A stretch of 64,000 bases of DNA from GCA-958296115 sp965222445 (GTDB lineage: Bacteria > Chloroflexota > Dehalococcoidia > Lucifugimonadales > CAJWER01). The DNA lies in the NCBI GenBank assembly GCA_965222445.1, contig CBDCTY010000002.1, positions 1,860,001 to 1,924,000 of the forward strand, read 5' to 3'. The translations under genes and the position numbers were made by a program. The notes below the pieces were generated by a model that was not told the DNA's origin, made no database searches, and saw nothing but the letters and a program-made list of their open reading frames with translations. Positions 8,610 through 16,561 of this stretch are shown here, piece by piece; positions within the stretch are counted from its first letter, which is position 1, and each line of letters opens with the position of its first letter.

Positions 8610-9131
8610 TCAGCCGTCCACTATGGTCACTTCCACGCCAAGTCTCTTGCCAAGCGCGACGAGGTACCTGTCGATGGCCGACTGCTGGCTGGTCCCCAGC
8701 GTCGACATGAACCTGAAGACGGGGTTGTCTATCTGAGCAGTCTCCGTCACTGACAGGGAAGACACCTCGCCGACCTCGGCGATCTCAATAGTCCAGGTCC
8801 CAAGGTCAGGGCCGTCTCCTACAATGCTCCGGACGAGCCTCCGATGTGGAATGGACTCCACCGTTTCGAGCGTGATGCTCTGCCCGCCCGCGTCAGTCTC
8901 TCTCCAGCGGTCCCGCCCTCTCCGGGGAGCAAGCCGCTCCACCGATTTCAGATCGGGCCGCCACTCGACCTGGGCCGAGAAATCGCCAATCGTCCGCCAG
9001 ACCCCGGCGGGAGAGCGGTTGAGGTAGGTCACCCTGGTTACCCTGTGCTCTCTGGGCAGCCGATTGCCCACGACCACGACGAAAAGGGCGACGACCACGG
9101 CGATCAGCACGAGCGAAACTATCCATATCAT
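8610..9131 (-). CDS. Membrane-anchored SRPBCC (START-like) protein
   Basis: A 173-residue protein. Residues 1-22 form one hydrophobic segment (IWIVSLVLIAVVVALFVVVV), an N-terminal anchor. The rest resembles the polyketide-cyclase/SRPBCC hydrophobic-pocket fold: HRVTRVTYLNRSPAGVWRTI, then W at EWRPDLKSVERL and a long C-terminal helix (QSAIDRYLVALGKRLG). The ligand is unknown. It is the only gene between two repeat-bearing gaps, downstream of a terminator-like hairpin. Confidence 0.75.
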   Translation of the reverse strand: MIWIVSLVLIAVVVALFVVVVGNRLPREHRVTRVTYLNRSPAGVWRTIGDFSAQVEWRPDLKSVERLAPRRGRDRWRETDAGGQSITLETVESIPHRRLVRSIVGDGPDLGTWTIEIAEVGEVSSLSVTETAQIDNPVFRFMSTLGTSQQSAIDRYLVALGKRLGVEVTIVDG

Positions 9132-9253
9132 GGCGGCTACCAGCTTCTCACAGTCTCGGAGGTACGCCAGCCCCTCTGGTCGGGCCAGCCACCGGGCACG
9201 ACGGCCATGCTTCCTGCCTCGCTCCGGCGAGGACTCCTGAGTGCGTGAATGAC

Positions 9254-9288
9254 AAGAGGGGCCCCCGCCGGGTGGCGGGGCCCCTCTT
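9254..9288 (-). terminator. Strong GC hairpin downstream of collagen-like gene
   Basis: AAGAGGGGCCCCCGCC pairs with GGCGGGGCCCCTCTT over about 15 bp with one bulged C and a small loop. It lies 60 bases past the stop of the minus-strand collagen-like gene. There is no clear T run after it, so intrinsic termination is likely but not certain. Confidence 0.6.
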
Positions 9289-9347
9289 CGATTGACTACA
9301 GAAGAGTCAAGCCGCAGCTATTCCTCGTCCGCTTCGCAATCCTTCGG

Positions 9348-10328
9348 CTACTTTTCCTCGGAAACGATCAGACCGGCAGTAGCGAGGGAGGTGTCCGAGC
9401 CGAACGCCTCCAGCGTGTAGGCTCCGGGCCCGAGGAGACAGTTCAGGTTGCCGTCCTCGTCCTCGTCGTCGGGGTCCTGGCACCTGAGATTGAGCGTGAT
9501 CATCGCGACACCCTTGTCGTTAGCGGCACCCTGTCCCAAAGAACTCCGCTTGGGGTCGCCGGCTCCAGGCACTGCGACGCCCGCGCGGATGCCTTCACCC
9601 ACGCCCGTTATGACGGTCAGCGTCACCTTCTCGTTCGGGTTGAAGCCCGCGCCTATAATCTCAAGCGTGCCCTTGATCCACATCCTGCCGGCCACAAGGC
9701 TCGGAGCAGCGCCGGGCTCGGGACCGGGCTCGACGACCGGAGTCTCGGCGCCCATGACGTGGAGAGCCGTGCTGGCCGTGCTGCCGTCCGCACCCTGCGC
9801 TTTCACCGTTACGACACCCTGGCTCAGGATCTCGCCCGAGTTGCGGGACACACTCGACTCTCCGCCGAGCGGCCTGAGACGCACGCTCCAGGCGCCACCA
9901 CGGTTGGAATCGACAAAACCGAGAGTCGGCTCCACGCCGTCACCAAGATCGATGTATACGATGGCGGGCTCGTACTTCAGGAATCCTGAGCCCGATACGA
10001 TCAACTCCTCATTGAGATAGATCTCCATGGAGCTGACCGATACACCTGCCTCGGGTGAGACGGCTGGCTCACCCTGGGGGCCCGGAGAACCCTGAGCACC
10101 CTGGAGGCCCGGGTTGCCGGGGTTACCAGGGAGACCCGGCTCGCCGGCGGCACCCTGAGCGCCCTGCCCGCCTGGCTCGCCAGGGTTGCCCGGGTTACCG
10201 GGAAGGCCTGGGAAACCTGGACCACCCGCAGGGCCCGCAGGACCCGTGCAGGCTAGCAGCAGCACCGCTGACGCCAAAGCAATCACAATCGACAGTACAA
10301 ACCCAGCTGGAGTACGATGTTTCCTCAT
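9348..10328 (-). CDS. Collagen-like repeat lipoprotein
   Basis: A 326-residue secreted lipoprotein. The ATG at 10328 follows GAGAGGGG and gives a signal peptide ending in the lipobox LLAC (Cys27). Residues 29-88 are about 20 Gly-X-Y triplets (GPAGPAGGPGFPGLPGNPG onward) with one interruption. Two Ig/IPT-like domains follow, each with ELIVSGSGF or LEIIGAGFNPNEKVTL-type strands, joined by a Pro-rich linker (VVEPGPEPGAAPS). It is probably displayed on the cell surface. A start 23 codons upstream is possible but would bury the signal peptide. Confidence 0.85.
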   Translation of the reverse strand: MRKHRTPAGFVLSIVIALASAVLLLACTGPAGPAGGPGFPGLPGNPGNPGEPGGQGAQGAAGEPGLPGNPGNPGLQGAQGSPGPQGEPAVSPEAGVSVSSMEIYLNEELIVSGSGFLKYEPAIVYIDLGDGVEPTLGFVDSNRGGAWSVRLRPLGGESSVSRNSGEILSQGVVTVKAQGADGSTASTALHVMGAETPVVEPGPEPGAAPSLVAGRMWIKGTLEIIGAGFNPNEKVTLTVITGVGEGIRAGVAVPGAGDPKRSSLGQGAANDKGVAMITLNLRCQDPDDEDEDGNLNCLLGPGAYTLEAFGSDTSLATAGLIVSEEK

Positions 10329-10481
10329 TGAGACCCCTCTCTGAAGAATCCGCGATGTTGCAGTAGACCGCACTTCAAGCGTGGACTCGCAACACACAAT
10401 TACCCGTAGGACAAACGCACCTGCCCTCAGGCGACCCTAATCATATGTTGGTGATTATGGGTTGTCAAGTCCTTTGAGTTT

Positions 10482-10627
10482 CCCAGATCCACCACCTAAT
10501 TTGGACGGGCGGCGTGACGGACTGCCTCTGAGGCTATGGCTGTGCACCTTGCCGGGGATGGGTTCCCGCCCCGTATCGAGTACGGGGCAGGCTCTTCGCG
10601 GGAATGACGGAGGTGGGGGATTTGGGG
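10482..10627 (+). repeat. Family B repeat, short-core form
   Basis: A 146-bp element with ends CCCAGATCCACCACCTAATT and AGGTGGGGGATTTGGGG (imperfect inverted repeats). Inside it carries the same hairpin-in-hairpin core as family A (CCCCGTATCGAGTACGGGG). A close copy lies at 14522-14665. Confidence 0.8.
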
Positions 10628-10673
10628 TTTCTCAGGCCCAATCAATTGGAAGGCGAATTGCGCGCACGTCCCG

Positions 10674-11675
10674 CTAGCCGTACTTGATCCTCGGGTCGAC
10701 CACCGCCAGGAGTATGTCCGACAGCAGCGTTCCGACTACCGTCAGCACCCCCAGCATCAGGACGATGAAGCCGGCCGTGTAGACGTCCTCCTGGATCATC
10801 GACTCCAGCAAGACCGGGCCCAGGGTCGGCAGGCTCAGCACCACGGAGACGATCACGCTGCCGCTGACCAGGGCCGGGAGCAGGTAGCCGACCGTGCTGA
10901 CGAGCGGATTGATGGCGACCCTGACCGGGTATTTGAGGATGAGCTTCCAGGCTGTCATGCCCTTGGCCCTCGCGGTCACCACGTAGGGCTTGCGGAGCTC
11001 GTCCAGCAGGTTGTTCCGCATGATCCTGATGAGGCTGGCCGTGCCGGCGGTGCCGAGGACTACAGCCGGCACCCACAGGTGCTGCAGCACATCCAGGGCC
11101 TTCGCGGTACTCCAGGGCGCGTCCTGGTACTGCGTCGAGACCAGGCCTCCGACGCTTTGGCCGAAGTAGGCGAAGGCCATGTACATCAGCACGAGTCCCA
11201 GCAGGAAATCGGGCACGGCGAGGCCGCTGAACCCGATGAGCGTGAAGAAGTAGTCCCCGACCGAGTGCTGGCGCACCGCCGAGTAGATCCCCACGGGGAT
11301 GGCAAATGTCCACGTGACGAGGATCGTGAACCCGGTAAGGATGATCGTCATCTGGATCCTGTCGCCTATCAGCTCCTTGACGAGCTTCTCCCTAGGGCCG
11401 CCGCAGTAGAACCGATAAGAGATGCCCAAGTCCCCGCGCAGCATGTTAGACATCCACTTGAAGTAGCGGATGTGCATCGGCTTGTTGAGCCCGAAGTACT
11501 CCCTGAGATTGTCCGCCATCTCCATGGAAACCGGCCCGCCGCGTTGCATCAGGCTGTCCAGCTTCTTCGTTACCGTGTCGCCCTCCGGGAGCTGGATCAC
11601 TACGAACGCCAGAACGGTGACGGTCCACATAGTGAACACCGCCAGTAGAAGCCGTCTCACGATGTAACCTACCAT
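10674..11675 (-). CDS. DppB/OppB-type ABC transporter permease, orphan
   Basis: A 333-residue inner-membrane permease. It starts MVGYIVRRLLLAVFTMWTVTVLAFVVIQLPEGD, with six predicted membrane segments. The EAA-type loop is LLDELRKPYVVTARAKGM. The C-terminus ends in LAVVDPRIKYG, as usual for DppB. It closely resembles the permease at 43890, but no DppC, ATPase or binding protein gene is adjacent. It may be a leftover of a split operon or serve a shared transporter. Confidence 0.9.
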   Translation of the reverse strand: MVGYIVRRLLLAVFTMWTVTVLAFVVIQLPEGDTVTKKLDSLMQRGGPVSMEMADNLREYFGLNKPMHIRYFKWMSNMLRGDLGISYRFYCGGPREKLVKELIGDRIQMTIILTGFTILVTWTFAIPVGIYSAVRQHSVGDYFFTLIGFSGLAVPDFLLGLVLMYMAFAYFGQSVGGLVSTQYQDAPWSTAKALDVLQHLWVPAVVLGTAGTASLIRIMRNNLLDELRKPYVVTARAKGMTAWKLILKYPVRVAINPLVSTVGYLLPALVSGSVIVSVVLSLPTLGPVLLESMIQEDVYTAGFIVLMLGVLTVVGTLLSDILLAVVDPRIKYG

Positions 11676-11737
11676 GAGGCTCGACCCTTTCCCCGCCGAT
11701 TGGACGACGGCGCCATCGTGCTATATTGTAGACTCAT

Positions 11738-11809
11738 GCCCCTGTAGCTCAGCGGATAGAGCACCGGCCTCCGGAGCCGGGTGCGCGGGTTCGAGTCCCG
11801 CCGGGGGCG
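11738..11809 (+). tRNA. tRNA-Arg, anticodon CCG
   Basis: A cloverleaf can be drawn: acceptor GCCCCTG/CGGGGGC, D stem GCTC/GAGC, anticodon stem CCGGC/GCCGG with loop CTCCGGA (anticodon CCG, decoding CGG), and T arm GCGGG-TTCGAGT-CCCGC. It is 72 bases long; CCA is not encoded. The convergent gene ends 5 bases beyond it. Confidence 0.95.
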
Positions 11810-11813
11810 CTCC

Positions 11814-12794
11814 CTAGAACCATCTCGCCTTGTCCACAACGTTCCTCAGCGGCCGTCCCTCGTCGAACCGCACGCAGTTGTCCAGGAACAGCTCGCTGCG
11901 CCTCTCGTCCAGATTGGGCCCGGAGGCCGCGGCGACATGAGGCGTGATCAGCATGTTGGGCGCGTCCCAGAGCGGGTGGTCGGACGGAAGCGGTTCGATC
12001 TCGAACACGTCGAGGGCGGCGCCGGCTATCTCCCCATTACGCAGGGCTTTGTCGAGGTCGTCGAGACGAACGGTCGCGCCACGGCCGATGTTGATGAAGT
12101 ATGCGATCGATTTCATGAGGCCGAACTCCGCGGAGCCGAACATGCCCTGGGTCTCGGGCGTCTCCGGTACGGTGAGCGCCACGAAGTCGGCGCGGGGCAG
12201 CACCTGGTGCAGCGCGCCGGGCGGGTGAAGCTCCGACACGCCCGGCGGGGCCTCCTCGACGCGGGCGTCGACGCCGATGACATTCATGCCGAATTCGGCG
12301 CAGAGACGGGCGGTCTCGGCGCCAATGCCTCCCACGCCCACGACCGCAATCGTCGATTCCGGCAGGTAGGCGTAAGGCCGCTCGGCGGTCCACTCCCGCC
12401 TCCGCTGGGCGCTGTAGTACGTTGGCAGCGCCCTGGCGAAGGAGAGCAGGAGCGCCATGATGTGGGCGCTGATGTGGTCGTTGTATATGCCGCGCACGTT
12501 GGTGACGACCACGTCGCTCTCGACGAGGGCGGGGTGATAGTATCCCGCCGGAGGCCCCGCCTGCGGGCAGGCTACCCAACGGAGCTTCTCCGCCCTGTCA
12601 AACAGCTCCGGCGTGATGTTGCCGTAGGCGGCGTCGGCCTCGCCGATCAGCTCGAGCGCCTCGCCCAGGGAGCCGGCCACGTTGACCTGAATCCCGGGGA
12701 CGAGGTCCTTCAGCCTATCGGGCCACCGGTGAGTCTCGTGGACGCCGGGGTCTCCCGGGCCCTCGGTGGTATATATAAGGAGGTTGAACGCCAT
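11814..12794 (-). CDS. D-2-hydroxyacid dehydrogenase, NAD-binding
   Basis: A 326-residue enzyme reducing a 2-keto acid or oxidising a D-2-hydroxyacid. ATG 12794 follows GGAGG at good spacing. The NAD fold is IAVVGVGGIGAETARLCAEFGMNV, near residues 140-165. Catalytic segments visible are the Arg-bearing INIGRGATVR, the Glu-bearing ALDVFEIEPLPSDHPLW and the His in ITPHVAAASG. The substrate cannot be told from sequence. Convergent with tRNA-Arg. Confidence 0.9.
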   Translation of the reverse strand: MAFNLLIYTTEGPGDPGVHETHRWPDRLKDLVPGIQVNVAGSLGEALELIGEADAAYGNITPELFDRAEKLRWVACPQAGPPAGYYHPALVESDVVVTNVRGIYNDHISAHIMALLLSFARALPTYYSAQRRREWTAERPYAYLPESTIAVVGVGGIGAETARLCAEFGMNVIGVDARVEEAPPGVSELHPPGALHQVLPRADFVALTVPETPETQGMFGSAEFGLMKSIAYFINIGRGATVRLDDLDKALRNGEIAGAALDVFEIEPLPSDHPLWDAPNMLITPHVAAASGPNLDERRSELFLDNCVRFDEGRPLRNVVDKARWF

Positions 12795-12925
12795 AGGGCC
12801 TCCCATGCCTGGACCGCCCGGCAAGTCTAGGGGCGGCCGGATGGCGTGTCAAACCGCCGCTCTCTTCCAAACCCACCACGCGATTCGTGGCAGGTGTGTG
12901 GTGTCGATCCCAGCACAGGTCGTTG

Positions 12926-12955
12926 GCCCCGCCCGACCCGAATGGGCGGCGGGGC
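12926..12955 (-). terminator. GC-rich hairpin after paralogue 1
   Basis: GCCCCGCCCGACCC pairs imperfectly with GGGCGGCGGGGC around a GAAT loop just past the stop of the minus-strand gene. No T run follows. Confidence 0.4.
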
Positions 12956-12959
12956 GGGT

Positions 12960-14102
12960 TCAGATCCAGATTAGTGTGCGCTTGGGCGGCGGGATGCCGG
13001 CCTCGCGCATCTTGTCGGAGGGCCGCTTCATCCAGATGCTCTCGGCCTTGGGCGTGGTCCCGGGTTCGCGGGAGCGGCGGCGTCGCCTGGGGCGGAGTCG
13101 TCTTCTGATCGACCTGGGGTATGCCGGGGCGTACTCCCAGATGTACTTGCCGTATGCGTCGGGGACCTCGCCAGAGATCCAGTATCGGACGTCCTCGTCG
13201 TCGTCGTTGTCTTCGCCGTGGAATACGGCGGCGACCTCGTCGTATGCCTGGACGAACTTGTGGATTGGGTGGGCCGGGTCGCGCTGGGCCTCGGCGATCT
13301 TGCGGCCGATGTCGTAGAGGCCGCGCTCGGTGTCGGGGTCCTCCTGGTCGTCCGCTTCGGCGGGGGCGGAGCCGGGGATGGGTTCCCGCCCCGTATCAAG
13401 TACGGGGCAGGCTCTGCGCGGGAACGACCCTTCGACTGCGCTCAGGGCAGGCTCTTCGGCGGGGCTCAGGACGGGCTCAGCGGGAAGGAGGCCGTCGCGG
13501 GCGAGCTCGTCGCGGGCGATGTGGCCGAGGAGCTCTTTGGCGGCCTCGACCCTTTGGCGGGGCCTGAAGCCCCGGACGACGCCGTGCATGATGTGGAGCA
13601 GGAAGCTGACGACTGTCTTGCCCTGGTCGGTGCTCTCGCGGACGATGCCCGCGACGCGGGGGTCGTCGGCCAGGGATGGCGCGGCGAGTGCCGATGCGAG
13701 GTATTCGAGGGCCTCGTGCTGCCGCGCTGCGTTGGCGCGGCTGGCGTCCTGGGATGGGTTCCCGCCCCGTATCAAGTACGGGGCAGGCTCTTCGCGGGAA
13801 CGACGACTCGCCTGCCGGGAACGACGGGTTGGGTGTTTGCCGCGCCGCTCGGGGTGGCACTGGACGCCGGCCAACCGGGCTATGGCGTCGGCCACGAGCT
13901 CGGGGGCGATTGCCTGGACCTGCATTGCGGCCTCCACCCTGTGGCATGCCTCGAAGCCCTCGTCGTCGAGCTTGCCGTTGGCGACGTCGAGATAGAAGCG
14001 GACGATGGTGCGCCCGTTGTCGGTCTCCTGGCGGACGATGTCCGCGAGTGAGGGAGGCTCGCTCCGTTCTGTCTTGTCGTGTTGGCCGGTGTTATCGCAC
14101 AT
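12960..14102 (-). CDS. Unknown two-domain protein, paralogue 1, with repeat-derived inserts
   Basis: A 380-residue protein of no recognised family. Two tandem related domains are visible: LADIVRQETDNGRTIVRFYL (about residues 18-37) continuing to RVEAAMQV, and VAGIVRESTDQGKTVVSFLL continuing to RVEAAKELLGHI. A third, unrelated C-terminal part includes WISGEVPDAYGKYIWEYAP and a very basic tail (RRRLRPRRRRRS). Two stretches, REEPAPYLIRGGNPSQ and SFPRRACPVLDTGREP, are in-frame translations of the dispersed hairpin core and probably do not belong to the original protein. The gene at 61111 is a clear paralogue. The domains faintly recall helical segments of phage small terminases, which is only a guess. 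Confidence 0.7.
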   Translation of the reverse strand: MCDNTGQHDKTERSEPPSLADIVRQETDNGRTIVRFYLDVANGKLDDEGFEACHRVEAAMQVQAIAPELVADAIARLAGVQCHPERRGKHPTRRSRQASRRSREEPAPYLIRGGNPSQDASRANAARQHEALEYLASALAAPSLADDPRVAGIVRESTDQGKTVVSFLLHIMHGVVRGFRPRQRVEAAKELLGHIARDELARDGLLPAEPVLSPAEEPALSAVEGSFPRRACPVLDTGREPIPGSAPAEADDQEDPDTERGLYDIGRKIAEAQRDPAHPIHKFVQAYDEVAAVFHGEDNDDDEDVRYWISGEVPDAYGKYIWEYAPAYPRSIRRRLRPRRRRRSREPGTTPKAESIWMKRPSDKMREAGIPPPKRTLIWI

Positions 14103-14109
14103 GAGTTCT

Positions 14110-14138
14110 ATTATGAGGGCTGGATGTGGGGTTGTCAA
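14110..14138 (-). promoter_or_regulatory. Sigma-70-type promoter of paralogue 1
   Basis: On the minus strand, TTGACA and CATAAT are 17 bases apart and the start codon lies 7 bases after the -10 box. The transcript would be nearly leaderless, and no ribosome-binding site is present. Confidence 0.6.
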
Positions 14139-14152
14139 GGGCGGCCCCAGAT

Positions 14153-14317
14153 CCCAAATCCACCACCTAAATTGGCGATGCGGTTGAGTTTTGTAGCTAA
14201 ATTGGTCATTTTGGACAATTCGTTCTTTCACCCAGCAGGTGAAGAGAAGGCCCCGTCTTCAGGGCTGAATCAGATACTGGATCAGATCGTCGGTTCGGTT
14301 TAGGTGGGGGATTTGGG
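14153..14317 (+). repeat. Family B repeat, 165-bp form (copy 1)
   Basis: Ends are CCCAAATCCACCACCTAAAT and TTAGGTGGGGGATTTGGG, a good inverted repeat. The interior is unrelated to the hairpin core. It matches 60328-60494 almost base for base across the interior; the only interior change I saw is G/T in ACTG/TATCAGATC. Both copies contain a 41-codon open frame (MRLSFVAKLV...), which may be chance. Confidence 0.85.
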
Positions 14318-14326
14318 CAGATCCAC

Positions 14327-14521
14327 CAGGGCAATCGCATTTTGATTTTCGGACTTGTTCGGGGGTGTCTTCGCTCTGCAATGGCCTGAAATCACCACAG
14401 GGTTGAACACTTGGGCGATGCTTCTGGCGCTTTCGGACCCTCTTAACGCTGGCGAAGGGAGCTTTGTAGCGCAGATTCACTTGTTTCAGAACATAGGCGC
14501 CGCCAAAATGCGATTGCCCTG
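14327..14521. mobile_element. Family C element (MITE-like) with 18-bp inverted ends
   Basis: The ends CAGGGCAATCGCATTTTG and CAAAATGCGATTGCCCTG are perfect 18-bp inverted repeats around about 160 bases of non-coding DNA. The 9-mer CAGATCCAC flanks it on both sides (14318-14326 and 14523-14531), a target duplication. The target was the left end of the family B repeat that follows. Confidence 0.75.
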
Positions 14522-14665
14522 CCAGATCCACCACCTGATTTGCACGGGCGGCATGACGGACTGCCTCTGAGGCTATGGCTGTGCACCTTGCCGGGGATGG
14601 GTTCCCGCCCCGTATCAAGTACGGGGCAGGCTCTTCGCGGGAATGACGGAGGTGGGGGATTTGGG
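14522..14665 (+). repeat. Family B repeat, short-core form
   Basis: Close copy of the element at 10482. Its left end was interrupted by the family C element. A second short repeat follows at 14710-14751 (GTCATTCCGAACGCAGC ... GAGGAATGAC), seen also near 60050. Confidence 0.8.
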
Positions 14666-14921
14666 TCCCACCGCTGAGGGCGCGGAGGGAGACCTGGATG
14701 GCAAGGACCTGTCATTCCGAACGCAGCGGAGCGGAGTGAGGAATGACAGGTGCCGAGGTTGTGCAAAGGTCTCCCTGCGCGGGAACGATGGTGATAGGGT
14801 GCTCCCATCTACTCTCGTAGGAGGCTGGCCCCAGGGAGACCTGGGACTGCGGGCATGCGACACTACTGTTCGACGCCGCGCGGGGCGATAATATCTCCGC
14901 GGCATCACGAGGAGGGACCGT

Positions 14922-16508
14922 ATGAGCGAGATTGCCGCACCGCCGATAATATTTACGGACGACGGCTGGATACTGAGCGCAACCGAACCCCCTGTTACGG
15001 CGGCCGACCTGAAGACAAAGGTGGTCGAAGGCTACGCGGACACCGGCGGCGCGTTCTGGTGGAGCCTCGGCGACCACGAGGTGTACCAGTACGAGACAGA
15101 GCGGGGCGAGATATTCGGGCAGGGCCGCACTTCGTTCGACGACGGCATGCGCTCGTTCGTGCATTCCCCCACCCCCGGAGTGATGCCGCGGATCGCGGAG
15201 AACCTCCGCGCGCTCATTGCCGAGAGCGGCGGACCGATGACGACCCTGACGCGGCTGAGCCGCAGCGCGGGGCTCCCGTTCTTCCCCAGGGTGAGGATGA
15301 ACAGCCACTACGACATGGACCCGGATCACCCCGCCTACGGCCGGTTCCGCAGGGAGCATCCCGAGCTGATGATTGGCAGGCCGGGCGAGTCGATACCGCA
15401 GGGGACCATCGAGTGGGGCATCAAGACGGGCCTGGACTTCACCTTCCCTGAGGTGCGCGCGCACAGGCTGTCCATCGTCGAGGAGGTAGTGGAGCGGTTC
15501 GACGTGGACGGCGTGGAGCTGGACTTCATGCGCCACCCGGCGTTCTTCCGTAGGGACGAGGCCTACGGCAGCCGGTACCTGATGACGGATCTCGTGGCCC
15601 GGGCGCGCCGGATGCTCGACGAGGCCGGCAGTCGACGGGACAGGAAGCTGCAGCTCGCCGTGCGGGTCCCCCCCACGGTGTACGATTCGGCGAGAATCGG
15701 GCTGGACGCAGGCGAGTGGATTGCCGAGCGCCTCGTCGACATCGTGGTCGTGGGAGGCGGGTTCGTTCCCTTCGAGACGCCTATCGAGGAGTTCACGGCG
15801 GCCGCATCCGGCACGGGCCGCCTGGTGTACGGGTGCATCGAGGGAACGGTGACGGCCGACGAGCGGAGCATGAGGGCGCTGGCAACCCTCTGGCGGGAGG
15901 CGGGCGCCGCAGGGGTCTACCTCTACAATTTCTACACCATGTCTCCTGCGTGGAACCGCAGGACCGCGCAGGAGCTGGCGGACCCCGCGGCGCTCGCAGG
16001 GCTCGACAGGCGCTACGAGCTCATCCGGCCCAGGTCGTACGAGGGAGGAGGCGGCCACAGCACCGCGTTCAAGTACGCGAGCCCCGTCACGCAGCTGCCC
16101 GTACGGCTGGCGCCCTCGCCGAGCGGCGACGAGTGGCTCGGCCCGAAGCTCACGCTCAGGCTCGCGTCGAACGAGGGAAAGGGCGGAGGCAAGGCGCGCC
16201 TGAGACTTCGACTGGACCGGCTGCCAAGGCAGGGTGAGAGGCTGGACGTCGAGCTGAACGGAAGGCTGGTGCCGGCCGGGAACGCCGAGACGTCGAACGG
16301 ATGGCGCCGAAGGGTGATTCCGGCGACCTTCTGGGTCGAGTATCCCGCAAAGGTCGTAGAGCGGGACGAGGAGGGCGTCTCCGTGGAGTATAAGCTCGAA
16401 CCTGGGATGCTGCGCCCGGGGGAGAACACGATCCGCGCCCGGCTGGAGTCCGACGGAGACCGCCCCCTGGCGCTCGACGCCGTGCAGATCGACGTGACCA
16501 ACGGGTAA
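14922..16508 (+). CDS. Glycoside hydrolase-like TIM-barrel protein
   Basis: A 528-residue protein. The N-terminal two thirds look like a GHL10-type TIM barrel: FTDDGWILSATEPP, the barrel strand FDVDGVELDFMRHP (about residues 192-205) with candidate acidic catalytic residues, VDIVVVGGGFVPF and AAGVYLYNFYTMS. From about residue 380 a beta-rich domain follows (LPVRLAPSPSGDEWLGPKLTLRL, LDVELNGRLVP, PGENTIRARLES). There is no signal peptide. The start at ATG 14922 is supported by GGAGGG upstream. The function as a hydrolase is an inference from fold-like motifs. Confidence 0.6.
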   Translation: MSEIAAPPIIFTDDGWILSATEPPVTAADLKTKVVEGYADTGGAFWWSLGDHEVYQYETERGEIFGQGRTSFDDGMRSFVHSPTPGVMPRIAENLRALIAESGGPMTTLTRLSRSAGLPFFPRVRMNSHYDMDPDHPAYGRFRREHPELMIGRPGESIPQGTIEWGIKTGLDFTFPEVRAHRLSIVEEVVERFDVDGVELDFMRHPAFFRRDEAYGSRYLMTDLVARARRMLDEAGSRRDRKLQLAVRVPPTVYDSARIGLDAGEWIAERLVDIVVVGGGFVPFETPIEEFTAAASGTGRLVYGCIEGTVTADERSMRALATLWREAGAAGVYLYNFYTMSPAWNRRTAQELADPAALAGLDRRYELIRPRSYEGGGGHSTAFKYASPVTQLPVRLAPSPSGDEWLGPKLTLRLASNEGKGGGKARLRLRLDRLPRQGERLDVELNGRLVPAGNAETSNGWRRRVIPATFWVEYPAKVVERDEEGVSVEYKLEPGMLRPGENTIRARLESDGDRPLALDAVQIDVTNG

Positions 16509-16561
16509 CACTGCTGCATAATGGACTGCAACAACATCCGACCGGGAGCAAGGTACACGGC

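Noticed and set aside
13028..14104. Several overlapping frames on both strands in the paralogue 1 region
   Set aside because: They mostly translate the inserted hairpin modules and GC-rich shadow frames; only the minus-strand frame from 14102 has a paralogue and a promoter.
14190..14303. 41-codon frame in family B repeats as a real gene
   Set aside because: It is shared only because the whole element is a recent copy; no ribosome site or family match was seen. Kept only as a note.
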